Positions 18,146 through 27,321 of a stretch of 64,000 nucleotides of DNA are shown in pieces. The notes beneath the pieces were generated by a model. That model ran no database searches, was not told the DNA's origin, and saw only the letters and a list, made by a program, of their open reading frames with translations. Within the stretch, counting starts at the first letter, position 1, and each line of letters begins with the position of its first letter. The position numbers were made by a program, and so were the translations under genes. Source of the DNA: Maccoyibacter intestinihominis (GTDB taxonomy: Bacteria; Bacillota; Clostridia; Lachnospirales; Lachnospiraceae); the NCBI RefSeq assembly GCF_040096355.1, contig NZ_JBBMEX010000003.1:62001-126000 (forward strand), given 5' to 3'.

Positions 18146-19417
18146 TTAAGGATTCATTCTTGCTATGACTGGCAATTCCAATTCTTTTTGTTCAATAGAA
18201 TTGGCTAAATATCTAAAAGTTCCATCTTCAAATGGCTGAACCACAATTCGATTTGTAAATGCGCAGTCTGAATTATAATCTGCCCATACTCCATCTACAA
18301 TCAGAGTAATCGTTCCATCAGAGTTTTCCGTATAATCAACCACTTCTCCAAACGGTGGATATGGGCTGGCAGAAATCATGTCATATTCATAGCTATTACT
18401 TTTTACGTTATATTTACAATATTTTCTTAGTTGTTCCGTGGATACCGGGAAATATGTAGTCATTATTTTCTCGTATTCTTCTGCTGGAATCTCCCCATTG
18501 TCCGTTTTTAAATTTTTCCCTGTATAAATTCGATAAATATCCTCAAACATGCAAGGCATCAATATATCTTCCACATTGCTGCTATCCCAGTTTACAACCA
18601 GCATATTATAATTTACATAACTAAGACCAGCTATATATTTTTCTGTAAGTTCTCTGCATTTTTCTGGAAGTAACTTTACTCTCCAATATTCTCTCAATCC
18701 TGCATGCGCAACTGGATTTTCAAACGTATAAATAAAATATCCTTTTTCAGTAAATTTAATTTCTGACAAATCACTTACCGAAGTTCCAAGTATCTCTGGT
18801 TCTCCGCCCTCTCTCCATCGAATACCTACATAGTAACTTTGCAACTTTTCATTTCGATAGACAAATGTCTGTGCGCCAAGCAATCCATCAGCTTGAACCA
18901 CAAATACTGTTATCAATGTATCCTGACCAATCAGATAACTTTTATAGAAATTTTGCAATTTATCATAATTTTGCATCTCTACATTTTCTTTAACGCATAC
19001 ATATCCACTTTTTCCAAGTATTTTTATAACCTGTTCTCCCTGTTCATTTGTAAAACCATCAATTCCAGAAGCATAGGCAGGTACATCATCTATAATTACA
19101 ATATCCTTATATACCACCTTCACCAGTTCTGCCGCAGTTAGTGCTTCATTTTGGATATTTTTGCTTTCTTCTTCAGACAGTAAACTTTTTGACTGAGGAA
19201 TAATCCAATACGGCGAATTATCTTCATTTTCACTCTCGTAATCAGACTCCTCCTGCCAAAACTCTATATCTGATATCTGTACTGGCTTTTCCCATGTTTC
19301 CTCTGCTGATGATTTTCTCACGTTCTTCTCAAAAAAGATTCCTACACTTACAATCATCACCAAGAGGATAACAAAAATGATTCCAAACTTTTTTATAAAC
19401 CATTTTATATCTTCCAT
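18146..19417 (-). CDS. Membrane-anchored paralogue 2 of three in the pbp operon
   Basis: 423 residues with an uncleaved transmembrane anchor (FGIIFVILLVMIVSVGIFF) instead of a lipobox. The same domain follows, ending EEYEKIMTTYFPVSTEQLRKYC, ENSDGTITLIVDGVW, NRIVVQPFEDGTFRYLANSI. The start overlaps the stop of the previous gene, so translation is coupled. Function unknown. Confidence 0.65.
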   Translation of the reverse strand: MEDIKWFIKKFGIIFVILLVMIVSVGIFFEKNVRKSSAEETWEKPVQISDIEFWQEESDYESENEDNSPYWIIPQSKSLLSEEESKNIQNEALTAAELVKVVYKDIVIIDDVPAYASGIDGFTNEQGEQVIKILGKSGYVCVKENVEMQNYDKLQNFYKSYLIGQDTLITVFVVQADGLLGAQTFVYRNEKLQSYYVGIRWREGGEPEILGTSVSDLSEIKFTEKGYFIYTFENPVAHAGLREYWRVKLLPEKCRELTEKYIAGLSYVNYNMLVVNWDSSNVEDILMPCMFEDIYRIYTGKNLKTDNGEIPAEEYEKIMTTYFPVSTEQLRKYCKYNVKSNSYEYDMISASPYPPFGEVVDYTENSDGTITLIVDGVWADYNSDCAFTNRIVVQPFEDGTFRYLANSIEQKELELPVIARMNP

Positions 19418-20640
19418 TACTGTCCTCCATATATATCATTCCATTCATCTTCGGTTAAGCGTGGCGTATGCCATGTAATGTTGTTATTTTCTTCCTCTGA
19501 AACAATGTAATTTGATACATACTGTACTCTACCATCAGATAACGGTCTGACCGTAACATCATGCATATATACATCAGAATCTCCTGCATACGGATATACT
19601 ACATGAACATTGAGCGTAATCGTTCCATCCGAATGTTCCGTATACCCAACCACCTCGGAATATGGATATTCTGGATACTCTATCTCATAAAATCCTCTTG
19701 GTTTATATTCGTATGTTTGAGTTTGATAATCGTAAATAGTTTTTTTCTGCAATTTATCACTGTCGATATTAAAATATTCCATAATTACATTTTCAAACTC
19801 TGTTTTAGGAATATGATAAACTGCACCTATGCCTAAGTTATCATCTGCTACATATGGAAATTTTTCATTATGCAACTTTGGATACAACAAATCAAACATG
19901 TCATAGAAATTCAGTTCTCCAAAATCATCCTCATTCCAATCCACTAAAAACATATTATTTAACTCATATCCTATTGGCAAAAGATATTTTTCATTTAATT
20001 CCCGACACTTTGCATCCAATGGCAGTATACGAAATGCTACATGCTCTTCTGCAGAACTTAATGTTAATACATACAATTCTTCTGAAAAATAAGTTCCAGA
20101 AAACATCAGATATCCATCATCGGTATATCTCCAATAATCGGTTTGATATTCACCCTCATCTTCACTTTTCATAATTCCATCTTTATATCCGTAGTAACAT
20201 CTTTTCACATGAACCACTCCATTTTCTGTCTGTAAATGATAGACTGAAAATCCTCCCAAACTACTCACTTGGATAATTGTCACTTCTGCTTCTTTCTGGT
20301 TCTCTACCGAATCACAAAAATCCATCACACTTTGCATTTGTGTCATATCAACTCGATTTTCACAATCAACCGCTGCATATCCACATTCCCCGAATCTTTT
20401 TATGACTTTACATACGGTTTCCATATCCGTTAGTTCATTGTTTTTTGCAGCTTCCACATAAATATCTATCGGAATGTTTATAAAATTGTCATCTATTTTT
20501 CTCTCATCGACAATTTCAACAGATTCAGAAGCTACTGGTTCTTCTGTATTCCCTTTACATCCCGAAATTTCCATCAAAAATCCTATACTAATTATCAGAC
20601 AACCACTTTTCAAGAACCTGACTATCTTTTTTGACAACAT
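19417..20640 (-). CDS. Lipoprotein paralogue 1 of three in the pbp operon
   Basis: 407 residues. The lipobox is EISGC near residue 28. The conserved C-terminal region has TEFENVIMEYFNIDSDKLQKK, EHSDGTITLNVHVVYP and HDVTVRPLSDGRVQYVSNYI. Its start lies inside the 3' end of the penicillin-binding protein gene (53-base overlap), which ties its production to that gene. The three paralogues most likely arose by tandem duplication. Confidence 0.68.
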   Translation of the reverse strand: MLSKKIVRFLKSGCLIISIGFLMEISGCKGNTEEPVASESVEIVDERKIDDNFINIPIDIYVEAAKNNELTDMETVCKVIKRFGECGYAAVDCENRVDMTQMQSVMDFCDSVENQKEAEVTIIQVSSLGGFSVYHLQTENGVVHVKRCYYGYKDGIMKSEDEGEYQTDYWRYTDDGYLMFSGTYFSEELYVLTLSSAEEHVAFRILPLDAKCRELNEKYLLPIGYELNNMFLVDWNEDDFGELNFYDMFDLLYPKLHNEKFPYVADDNLGIGAVYHIPKTEFENVIMEYFNIDSDKLQKKTIYDYQTQTYEYKPRGFYEIEYPEYPYSEVVGYTEHSDGTITLNVHVVYPYAGDSDVYMHDVTVRPLSDGRVQYVSNYIVSEEENNNITWHTPRLTEDEWNDIYGGQ

Positions 20641-22678
20641 AACCACTTCCACCTCTTCCCTTTACATCTTCTACCATACTAATAATCATAATAGGACGAT
20701 CCATATTTTCATCCGTTGTAAAAACAGAAAACCATCCCAATTCCGTTCCTGTTGTATCTTCTTTTGACGCTTTGATTTCTGCAGTTCCTGTTTTTCCAGC
20801 CAATGTAATATCCGTTCTGCATGCTGCATAGCCAGTACCATGAGGATTGTTTATGACTTCTTTTGTATCCTCCAAAACCATCTGTGCTGCATCCTTTGTA
20901 AATGCCGCTGTGATCCAAACGTTCGGTATCGCATCTTTCTTATATGTAAGATATGGTTTTATCATATTTCCTTCATTGCAAAATGCAGAATATATACAAG
21001 CCATATGCAAAGGATTTACAAGAATCTGACCTTGTCCATACCCACTATCAGCCAACTGTATCTCTTTCTCAATTTTATCTGTGTTAGAAAACTGCGATTT
21101 CGCCACTTTAATATCAAACGGAAGTTCTTCATTGAATCCCAATTTTGTCAATGAACTTTCCATATCTCTTTCACCAATTTTTAATGCCGCCTTGGCAAAA
21201 TAAATATTGTCTGAATATATCAAAGCATTTTTTAAAATAACTGGCTCATAGGCATGAAGCGTCGTTACATGATAAGACCCCCATGATGAATCTTTCTGCC
21301 AGCTCAAACCTTCATTTCCATAATCCTCGTTAGGATCAATCGCCCCCGTTGTTAATCCAATAGCAGCTATGATTGGCTTAAACGTAGAGCCTGGACACCA
21401 GACCTGTCGAAAACGATTATACATAGGTTTGTTCTCATCTTCATTCAGCGCATTCCACTTTTCACTTGACATGCCCCTAATAAAATCGTTGTTATCATAT
21501 GAAGGTGTACTGACTAAAGCCAATACTTCTCCCGTATACTGATTCATAGCAACTGAACAGCTCTTATCATCTTTAAATTGTTCATATAATTCTTTTTGCA
21601 AATTCGAATCTATCGTTAGTTTTATATCTTTTCCATTTTCTACAATCGTGCTTACTATGATTTTTTTCTTATTGCCATTTGAATCAACAATAGTAATAGA
21701 ACACCCATTCTGTCCCTTTAATTCTTTTTCAAATAATCCTTCCATTCCACTTTTTCCAATAACACTGTTCGATGTATATCCTTCCCCGTCATGTTCTTCT
21801 AGATCTTCTGCTGTAACGTTTTGAACATATCCCACTAAATGTGCGGCAGCCTCACCGAGCGGGTACTCCCTTATACCGATATCTGAAATTTTCACACCCG
21901 GAATTTCTAATAATTTTTCATGTCTTTCTTTTTCAGCTAGTGTTTCTTTATCTGGCTCAAGCGACAGTAATTTTAATTCATCAACCTTTGGTATTGTTTT
22001 TAATGGTACAAATGAATCTTCTTTTACCCATTTAGCTGATAATTTCCGTTCTATATCTTCCACCTTCATTTCCAACAAGTCTGCAAGCTGACTAATAGCA
22101 TCATCTCTATTCTCCAATTTACCTGGAACTACACCTACAGAAGAAGCCACCCCCTTGCCTGCAAGCACACGTCCATTTCGGTCTAAAATCTGTCCCCTCT
22201 CAGCATTTGTTACAGATACTTTGACTTTATCCGTAGAATCCAACTCTGGGAATATTAAAGAATCGCTCCATACCAATTTGTACGTTCCTTTTTCTTGTAT
22301 AAATGATACATTATTTTCAAAAGTTACATTTCCTGCAACAGTATCCATAGATGTTTCATAACATATCTCTTTTTGTTCTTTATCATAAGATGTAATATGA
22401 ATTTTAATATTATCTACACCAATTCCCTCATAAATAGCAGAATTACGTTTCACAAAATCTTCCTGACTGATATTCCCAGATATTCCTGCATCAATCATTT
22501 CATACATTTGTTCATATTCTCGATTTGAAATATGAGCCATATATGTTTTAAGAACCTTCTCCGGTGATACATCAGGTACACTTTCATACCATACAAAAAA
22601 GGCAACCACAGCTGTAATCAAACATAAATTCACGATCCATATAATGTATATCCTGCTTTTTTTCTTTTTTTTCGTCAT
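20588..22678 (-). CDS. Class B3 low-affinity penicillin-binding protein (MecA/PBP5-like transpeptidase)
   Basis: 696 residues. A transmembrane anchor lies at about residues 11-30, then an NTF2-like MecA_N domain (about 36-145) and the dimerization domain starting RGQILDRNGRVLA (161-173). The transpeptidase domain has STFK at 431-434, SDN at 489-491 and KTG at 628-630. This domain order defines PBP2a (MecA) and enterococcal PBP5, which keep cross-linking peptidoglycan in the presence of beta-lactams. A BlaI-type operator overlaps its promoter. All catalytic motifs are intact. Actual resistance cannot be read from sequence. Confidence 0.9.
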   Translation of the reverse strand: MTKKKKKSRIYIIWIVNLCLITAVVAFFVWYESVPDVSPEKVLKTYMAHISNREYEQMYEMIDAGISGNISQEDFVKRNSAIYEGIGVDNIKIHITSYDKEQKEICYETSMDTVAGNVTFENNVSFIQEKGTYKLVWSDSLIFPELDSTDKVKVSVTNAERGQILDRNGRVLAGKGVASSVGVVPGKLENRDDAISQLADLLEMKVEDIERKLSAKWVKEDSFVPLKTIPKVDELKLLSLEPDKETLAEKERHEKLLEIPGVKISDIGIREYPLGEAAAHLVGYVQNVTAEDLEEHDGEGYTSNSVIGKSGMEGLFEKELKGQNGCSITIVDSNGNKKKIIVSTIVENGKDIKLTIDSNLQKELYEQFKDDKSCSVAMNQYTGEVLALVSTPSYDNNDFIRGMSSEKWNALNEDENKPMYNRFRQVWCPGSTFKPIIAAIGLTTGAIDPNEDYGNEGLSWQKDSSWGSYHVTTLHAYEPVILKNALIYSDNIYFAKAALKIGERDMESSLTKLGFNEELPFDIKVAKSQFSNTDKIEKEIQLADSGYGQGQILVNPLHMACIYSAFCNEGNMIKPYLTYKKDAIPNVWITAAFTKDAAQMVLEDTKEVINNPHGTGYAACRTDITLAGKTGTAEIKASKEDTTGTELGWFSVFTTDENMDRPIMIISMVEDVKGRGGSGYVVKKDSQVLEKWLSDN

Positions 22679-22690
22679 AGCATCTCCTTT

Positions 22691-22706
22691 TCTTACGGTT
22701 GTAAGA
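22691..22706 (-). promoter_or_regulatory. BlaI-type operator at the pbp promoter
   Basis: TCTTACGGTTGTAAGA is a near-palindrome with the core CTTAC-N4-GTAAG. It overlaps a plausible -10 region and lies about 13 bases before the penicillin-binding protein start. Confidence 0.75.
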
Positions 22707-22776
22707 TTTCAATTCAAAAATTTTTCCCATTGTATTTCAAAAATTTGAATCTATAAATTCTATCCAATTTCCTATG

Positions 22777-23289
22777 TTAATTATAATAATCATCTGGATC
22801 ACCATATTTCAAAACTGCCTCCTGCAATTCATCATCACTTAACCTTCTCATGATTAACCAGTTTTCTTCATACATATAATGCGGATATCTAAATCTGGTT
22901 CTTACAAATGTATTATTCACATATAAAGCGATATGTTCATCATATTGCTCTACTTTTTCATCAAACTTAAAACTATATATCAACCAATTCCATGCGAGAA
23001 ACAAAACAAGACAAAGAGTACCGGAAACGGTTACTATCGTCATCATCATTTTGACTACACCATGAAAAATCTTTTTAATCCGCCTTCCTAACAGACATGC
23101 CACTGTTATCAATGCTACCTGCCAAAACACGCATAACATCAAAGCAATCATAATTGCTCTCTGCGGTATATAACATCTCCCGTCCCCCAGCAGCAATTTC
23201 TCAACTAAAAAGAAGATAATTGTAATCATGCCCATCATACCAAGTACAAGTATCAATATATAGTTCCATATTTTTCTCTGTATTTTCAT
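22777..23289 (-). CDS. Three-helix membrane protein, BlaI-regulated
   Basis: 170 residues with three hydrophobic helices (about 9-30, 45-67 and 80-105) and a soluble C-terminal tail containing YMYEENWLIMRRLSDDELQEAVLKYGDPDDYYN. No known family recognised. It is the first gene after the strongest BlaI-type operator and is followed 98 bases later by the penicillin-binding protein gene. Confidence 0.6.
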   Translation of the reverse strand: MKIQRKIWNYILILVLGMMGMITIIFFLVEKLLLGDGRCYIPQRAIMIALMLCVFWQVALITVACLLGRRIKKIFHGVVKMMMTIVTVSGTLCLVLFLAWNWLIYSFKFDEKVEQYDEHIALYVNNTFVRTRFRYPHYMYEENWLIMRRLSDDELQEAVLKYGDPDDYYN

Positions 23290-23337
23290 GTGCCTTCCTC
23301 CATTCCATTTTAAAATTTGAAATTGATATCACCTCAT

Positions 23338-23355
23338 ATCTTACGCGTGTAAGAT
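23338..23355 (-). promoter_or_regulatory. BlaI-type operator on the promoter of the three-helix membrane protein
   Basis: ATCTTACGCGTGTAAGAT is an 18-bp palindrome with the same core as the other sites. On the minus strand a -35 TTGACG lies 17 bases before TAAGAT, so the operator covers the -10 box. Confidence 0.78.
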
Positions 23356-23402
23356 TTAAACGTCAAGTCTTTATTTACTTTTTCTAAACTAATAAAACAT
23401 CC

Positions 23403-23616
23403 GGCACACCCTCCAGGAGTGCCAAAAACAACCTTAGCAAGCACTGCCTGTGTCATGACACAGGCGAAATTCCCCACACTTTCCTATCGTCTGTGCGTAT
23501 GAATTTCCGTAGGGAAGTGTCCCTAACCCTCTTTTATTTTTTCTTCGGTTTTCCTGTGGAATACCTTGACCTTTCCTGCCGCTTTTGCTACAATCTGCTG
23601 TGGGTGATTGCGCCCA
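23403..23616 (+). other. Candidate origin of transfer region for the Layer 1 relaxase
   Basis: Non-coding DNA in front of mobC. It has the hairpins GGCAC/GTGCC (23403-23423) and a perfect 20-bp palindrome GCCTGTGTCATGACACAGGC (about 23446-23465). A nic-like TGATTGCGCCCA at 23605-23616 shares ATTGCGCCC with the Layer 3 candidate. Position and structure fit an oriT; the nick site is inferred. Confidence 0.4.
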
Positions 23617-23638
23617 AAACTGAATAAAACCTGAAACG

Positions 23639-23677
23639 AACTGTTGTAAAAATCGAACATTTTACAGCAGTTTTTTT
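23639..23677 (+). terminator. Hairpin with T-run before mobC
   Basis: AACTGTTGTAAAA pairs with TTTTACAGCAGTT and seven T follow. It is a Rho-independent terminator by form and lies just before mobC, so it may attenuate readthrough into the mobilization genes. Confidence 0.65.
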
Positions 23678-23708
23678 GTACCCAAAAGAGAGAAAGGAAG
23701 TGGCAGAA

Positions 23709-24050
23709 ATGGCAAATCGAAACCGCACCAATCCGGTGCAATTTTATCTCAGTGATGATGAGCAGTACATTCTCACTACCAAATTCAAAGCATCCGGCAT
23801 GAAAAGCATGTCAGCTTTCTTACGCAAGCTGGTTTTATATGGATATGTGTATGATGTCGATTACAGTTATCTGCGAAATTATAATACAGAGCTTGGACGA
23901 ATCAGCTCCAGTTTAAATCAAATTGCAAAGAGGGTAAACAGCACCAGAAACATTTATCAGGAGGACATAGACGAAGTAAAGGAGTTGATGAATGAGGTAT
24001 GGCATACACAAAAATCCATGCTATCAAAGCAACCGTTGATAAAGCCATAG
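23709..24050 (+). CDS. mobC: MobC-like mobilization accessory protein
   Basis: A 113-residue ribbon-helix-helix type protein: RTNPVQFYLSDDEQYILTTKFKASGMKSMSAFLRKLVLYGYV, then LNQIAKRVNSTRNIYQEDIDEVKELM, the MobC pattern. The start at ATG 23709 uses an AAGGAAG site. It would open oriT DNA for the relaxase, whose gene overlaps it by 52 bases. Confidence 0.85.
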   Translation: MANRNRTNPVQFYLSDDEQYILTTKFKASGMKSMSAFLRKLVLYGYVYDVDYSYLRNYNTELGRISSSLNQIAKRVNSTRNIYQEDIDEVKELMNEVWHTQKSMLSKQPLIKP

Positions 24051-25369
24051 AATATATCTGTAACCCGGACAAAACCGATGAACAAATCTATGTTTCGTCT
24101 TATGCGTGTGCGCCCGAAACTGCGGCGATTGACTTTAAATATACGCTTGACCATTGCAGGGAGAACAGTCCTAACAAAGCCTATCATCTGATACAGGCTT
24201 TTGCTCCGGGAGAAGTCAGTTATGAGGAAGCTCACCGCATTGGAAAAGAACTTGCTGACAAGGTTTTAGAAGGGAAATATTCGTATGTTCTCACCACACA
24301 CATTGATAAAGGACATATTCATAATCACATCATATTTTGTGCTGCTGATAACATCGAGCATAACAAATATCACGACTGCAAACAATCGTACTACCACATC
24401 CGGAAACTAAGTGATGAACTATGCAAAGCGCATAATCTTTCCATCATCATTCCGGGTGGTGAACGTGGTAAAAAGTACAAAGAATGGCAATCTGATCAGA
24501 ATGGCTCTACTTGGAAAACCCAGCTTAGAAGGGACATCAATTTTTGCATCAAGTCAGCTTCCACATACGAAGATTTTTTACTTTTAATGAGAGCCAAAGG
24601 ATATGAAATTAAAGGGGAATCTTTTGAAGAAAGTGCTGCCAAATACATCTCTTTCCGTCCTCTGGATAAAGAACGTTTTGTCCGTGGCAGTACAAGGTCT
24701 TTGGGTAAGGAATACACAAAAGAACGTATCAAGGAACGCATCGAAAGGAAACGGGAGCGAAAGGCAGTAATCCCCAAAAGGGACTACTCTGCCCGCAGGC
24801 TCATTGACACCTCGGATGAAAAATTCCAAAGCAGTCCCGGACTTCAGCAATGGGCAACTATCGAGAATTTGAAGATTGCTGCACAAAGCTATAATGAAGT
24901 TGGTTCTCTCGCCGATCTGAAGCATCAGATTACTGTGAAAACCGAAGCGGGAAAATCTGCCAAACAGAGCGTTGTGAAACTGGAACACCGCATGAAAGAC
25001 CTTGCAGAAATCATCAAATATGCCGAGCAGTACAAAACCAACCGCTCCTATCACATCGCCTATAAAAAGTCAAAGAACCCAGACGCATATTTCCGCCGAT
25101 ACGAAAGCCAGCTCATTCTATATGGCGGTGCACGATGTGTACTTGAGCAGACTGGGATAAACTTAAAAGGATTGAATGTTGATAAGCTAAAAGCGGAATA
25201 TCAGGAACTAATGAAACAGAAAAATGAACTGACTTCCACCTATAAGGATTGTGAAAAGGAAGTGCGTGAGCTGAAACGGAAACAGGAAAATCTCAATCAG
25301 TATCTCGGACGGACACAGCCCAATCCGGCACAGGAACAACCGGAGAAGAATAAAAATCAGAGCTTATGA
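23999..25369 (+). CDS. MOBP-type relaxase (relaxase/mobilization nuclease)
   Basis: A 456-residue relaxase with the nuclease domain in the first ~200 residues. The metal-binding motif is HIDKGHIHNHIIF; the N-terminal part has AIEYICNPDKTDEQ and FAPGEVSYEEAHRIGKELADK. The C-terminal half is coiled-coil. It nicks oriT and pilots the strand. There is no coupling protein or VirB4 in Layer 1, so it probably relies on another element's transfer machine. Confidence 0.9.
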   Translation: MAYTKIHAIKATVDKAIEYICNPDKTDEQIYVSSYACAPETAAIDFKYTLDHCRENSPNKAYHLIQAFAPGEVSYEEAHRIGKELADKVLEGKYSYVLTTHIDKGHIHNHIIFCAADNIEHNKYHDCKQSYYHIRKLSDELCKAHNLSIIIPGGERGKKYKEWQSDQNGSTWKTQLRRDINFCIKSASTYEDFLLLMRAKGYEIKGESFEESAAKYISFRPLDKERFVRGSTRSLGKEYTKERIKERIERKRERKAVIPKRDYSARRLIDTSDEKFQSSPGLQQWATIENLKIAAQSYNEVGSLADLKHQITVKTEAGKSAKQSVVKLEHRMKDLAEIIKYAEQYKTNRSYHIAYKKSKNPDAYFRRYESQLILYGGARCVLEQTGINLKGLNVDKLKAEYQELMKQKNELTSTYKDCEKEVRELKRKQENLNQYLGRTQPNPAQEQPEKNKNQSL

Positions 25370-25473
25370 ATAGTAAAGAGTACTATCATTTTCCGGTAGC
25401 GGGAGTATCCCAAAGTTTGTGTAAACCTCCAAACTGATGTAAGATAAAATTACTCAGTTTGGAGGTTATTTTT

Positions 25474-26727
25474 ATGGCAAGAAGAAAAGACAGCCCACAA
25501 AAAGCAGCAATGAGAGAAATGATGCGTGACTATCTGAAAAATAATGATATCCGCATCAAAGATGGTACCGATGTAAACAGTATCATGCGTGACATGATGT
25601 CTGTTCTTTTGGAAGGTGCTTTGGATGAAGAACTGAATGAGGAATTAGGATATTCCAAGTATGACTACCGAAACAAAGAGACAGACAATAGTAGAAATGG
25701 ACATTCCAGTAAAACCATGCACACCAGTTATGGAGATATGGATGTAGCTATCCCAAGGGACCGTAGTGGCGACTATGAGCCGCAGCTGATCAGAAAATAT
25801 CAGAATACCGTAACTCAGGACATGGAAGAAAAAATACTTTCCATGTATGCAAAAGGAATGACAACCGGAGACATTGAATCCCACATGCGTGAATTATACG
25901 ATATTGACATTTCTGACAGCACGATCAGCCGGATCACGGACAAGATCCTGCCTATTGTAAAAGAATGGCAGGAACGTCCTCTGGAGGAAGTGTATGCGGT
26001 AGTATTTATGGATGCGATCCACTACCATGTCCGCAGTGAAGGACGTATTGTAAAACGTGCGGTTTACATTGCCCTTGGTATCGATATGAATGGGAAAAAA
26101 GATGTTCTTGGAATGTATGTTGGAGAAAACGAAAGTGCAAAGTTCTGGCTTTCTATCATGAATGGATGAAAAAACAGAGGCGTTGAGGATATCCTGATTG
26201 CATGCGTGGATGGTTTAAATGGATTTCCACAGGCAATCGAGGCTGTTTATCCAAAAACAGAGATTCAGCAGTGTATCATCCATCAGATCCGTAATTCAAC
26301 AAAGTTTGTTTCATACAAAGACATCAAAAAACTGATGGCTGATCTGAAGCTTGTATATGCGGCTCCCACGGAAGAAACAGCCTTAAATGAATTAGAGCTG
26401 TTCAAAGATAAATGGGATTCCAAGTACCCGAAGATCTATAAATCCTGGAATGATAACTGGACAACCCTGTCCACTTATTTCAAATATCCGGAGGCAGTAA
26501 GACGGCTGATTTATACCACAAATGCCATTGAAGGATTCAACCGCCAGCTCCGGAAAGTGACCAAAAGCAAGACGGTTTTTCCGTCGGATGACAGCCTTTT
26601 GAAAATGCTGTATCTGGCAACCATGGATATCACGAAAAAATGGACCGGTCACAGGCAGGACTGGGGACAGATCCATTCCCAGCTTGAAATTTATTTTGAA
26701 GAACGTCTGGCAGGACGGAACCTGTAA
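25474..26727 (+). pseudogene. IS256-family (mutator-type) transposase, interrupted by an in-frame TGA
   Basis: One continuous frame of ~417 codons apart from TGA at 26167-26169 (FWLSIMNG-stop-KNRGVED). The DDE residues are all present: Asp in FMDAIHYHV, Asp in IACVDGLNGF, and Glu in TTNAIEGFNR. The true start is ATG 25474 after TTGGAGG. The stop makes the copy non-autonomous unless read through or a sequencing error. Confidence 0.88.
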
Positions 26728-26752
26728 AACAGTCAATTTTAGGCAGGTTTTA

Positions 26753-26819
26753 TTGACATGCCTAAAAACTCCTGTATAATGCAGATATGGGCAGAATCCG
26801 GAAAATCGGCTCTGCCCAT
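26753..26819 (+). promoter_or_regulatory. Outward promoter followed by hairpin at the IS right end
   Basis: TTGACA (26753-26758), a 16-base spacer and TATAAT (26775-26780) form a near-consensus promoter pointing out of the IS. ATGGGCAGA/TCTGCCCAT (26787-26819) forms a 9-bp stem at the expected transcript start. Confidence 0.6.
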
Positions 26820-26872
26820 TTGTAACTATTCACAAATCTTATATCAGTTTTTAACGTTTACACAAAACTTGA

Positions 26873-27187
26873 AACGGTCTCGTCAGCTCTGCTGTAACCC
26901 CTGCAGTACAGTTTGCCGATATATTTGCTGGTATTGTGAGACACTATTACGAAAATGAGCTTGACCAAAAAGAACCAGGAACAGAATTTCAGGAATGGCT
27001 TGTAGAGCTTTTCACCAAACTACATAATCTTACGGAAAATAACTTCATCCCCAAATCACATTATCTGGAATATGGCTTTCAGAAAATAGGCAAAAACTTC
27101 TCCTATCCTGTAAGCGAGAAATTTACTACTTCTGATAATGATGAAAACCTTTTAAGCGAAGAATTTTCTAATGATTTATCTGAATAA
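26873..27187 (+). pseudogene. C-terminal fragment of a DUF3800-like protein
   Basis: The frame opens right after the IS end and reads AVQFADIFAGIVRHYYENEL, the conserved C-terminal helix of DUF3800 proteins (VQ-ADxxAG-RxYY), then a short tail to the stop at 27187. The N-terminal two thirds are missing and are not found left of the IS. DUF3800 proteins are RNase-H-like and often occur on mobile elements. Confidence 0.55.
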
Positions 27188-27229
27188 TTTTTTGTTTGAC
27201 TTCATACAAATATGGTGTATAATATTACT

Positions 27230-27318
27230 AGAGTCATATGTTGTTCCGTCCTGGAGCTGCGTAGGACTCGTAATATTAACCAAAGTATCGCACCTGCAGT
27301 TTAGCAGGTGCGATTTTT
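27230..27318 (+). ncRNA. Candidate small RNA next to the Detocs-like operon
   Basis: A promoter with TTGACT (27196-27201), a 16-base spacer and TATAAT (27218-27223) is followed by ~88 bases without a good reading frame. A Rho-independent terminator ends it (TCGCACCTGC/GCAGGTGCGA plus T5, 27288-27318). Internal pairs GAGTC/GACTC and GTCCT/AGGAC suggest folding. It is convergent with the phosphorylase gene, whose stop is 4 bases away. Confidence 0.6.
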
Positions 27319-27321
27319 CTA

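Larger units (their letters stand above)
25413..26870 (+). mobile_element. IS256-family insertion sequence
   Basis: Imperfect inverted ends of about 33 bp contain GTGTAAAC then AAACTGAT and TAAGAT (left 25413-25446, right 26836-26870), flanking a mutator-type transposase. I find no matching 8-bp target duplication, so adjacent DNA was probably lost after insertion. Confidence 0.85.

Noticed and set aside
26160..26175. Selenocysteine or recoded TGA in the transposase
   Set aside because: No selenocysteine insertion-type structure is evident, and the residue is not catalytic in this family.
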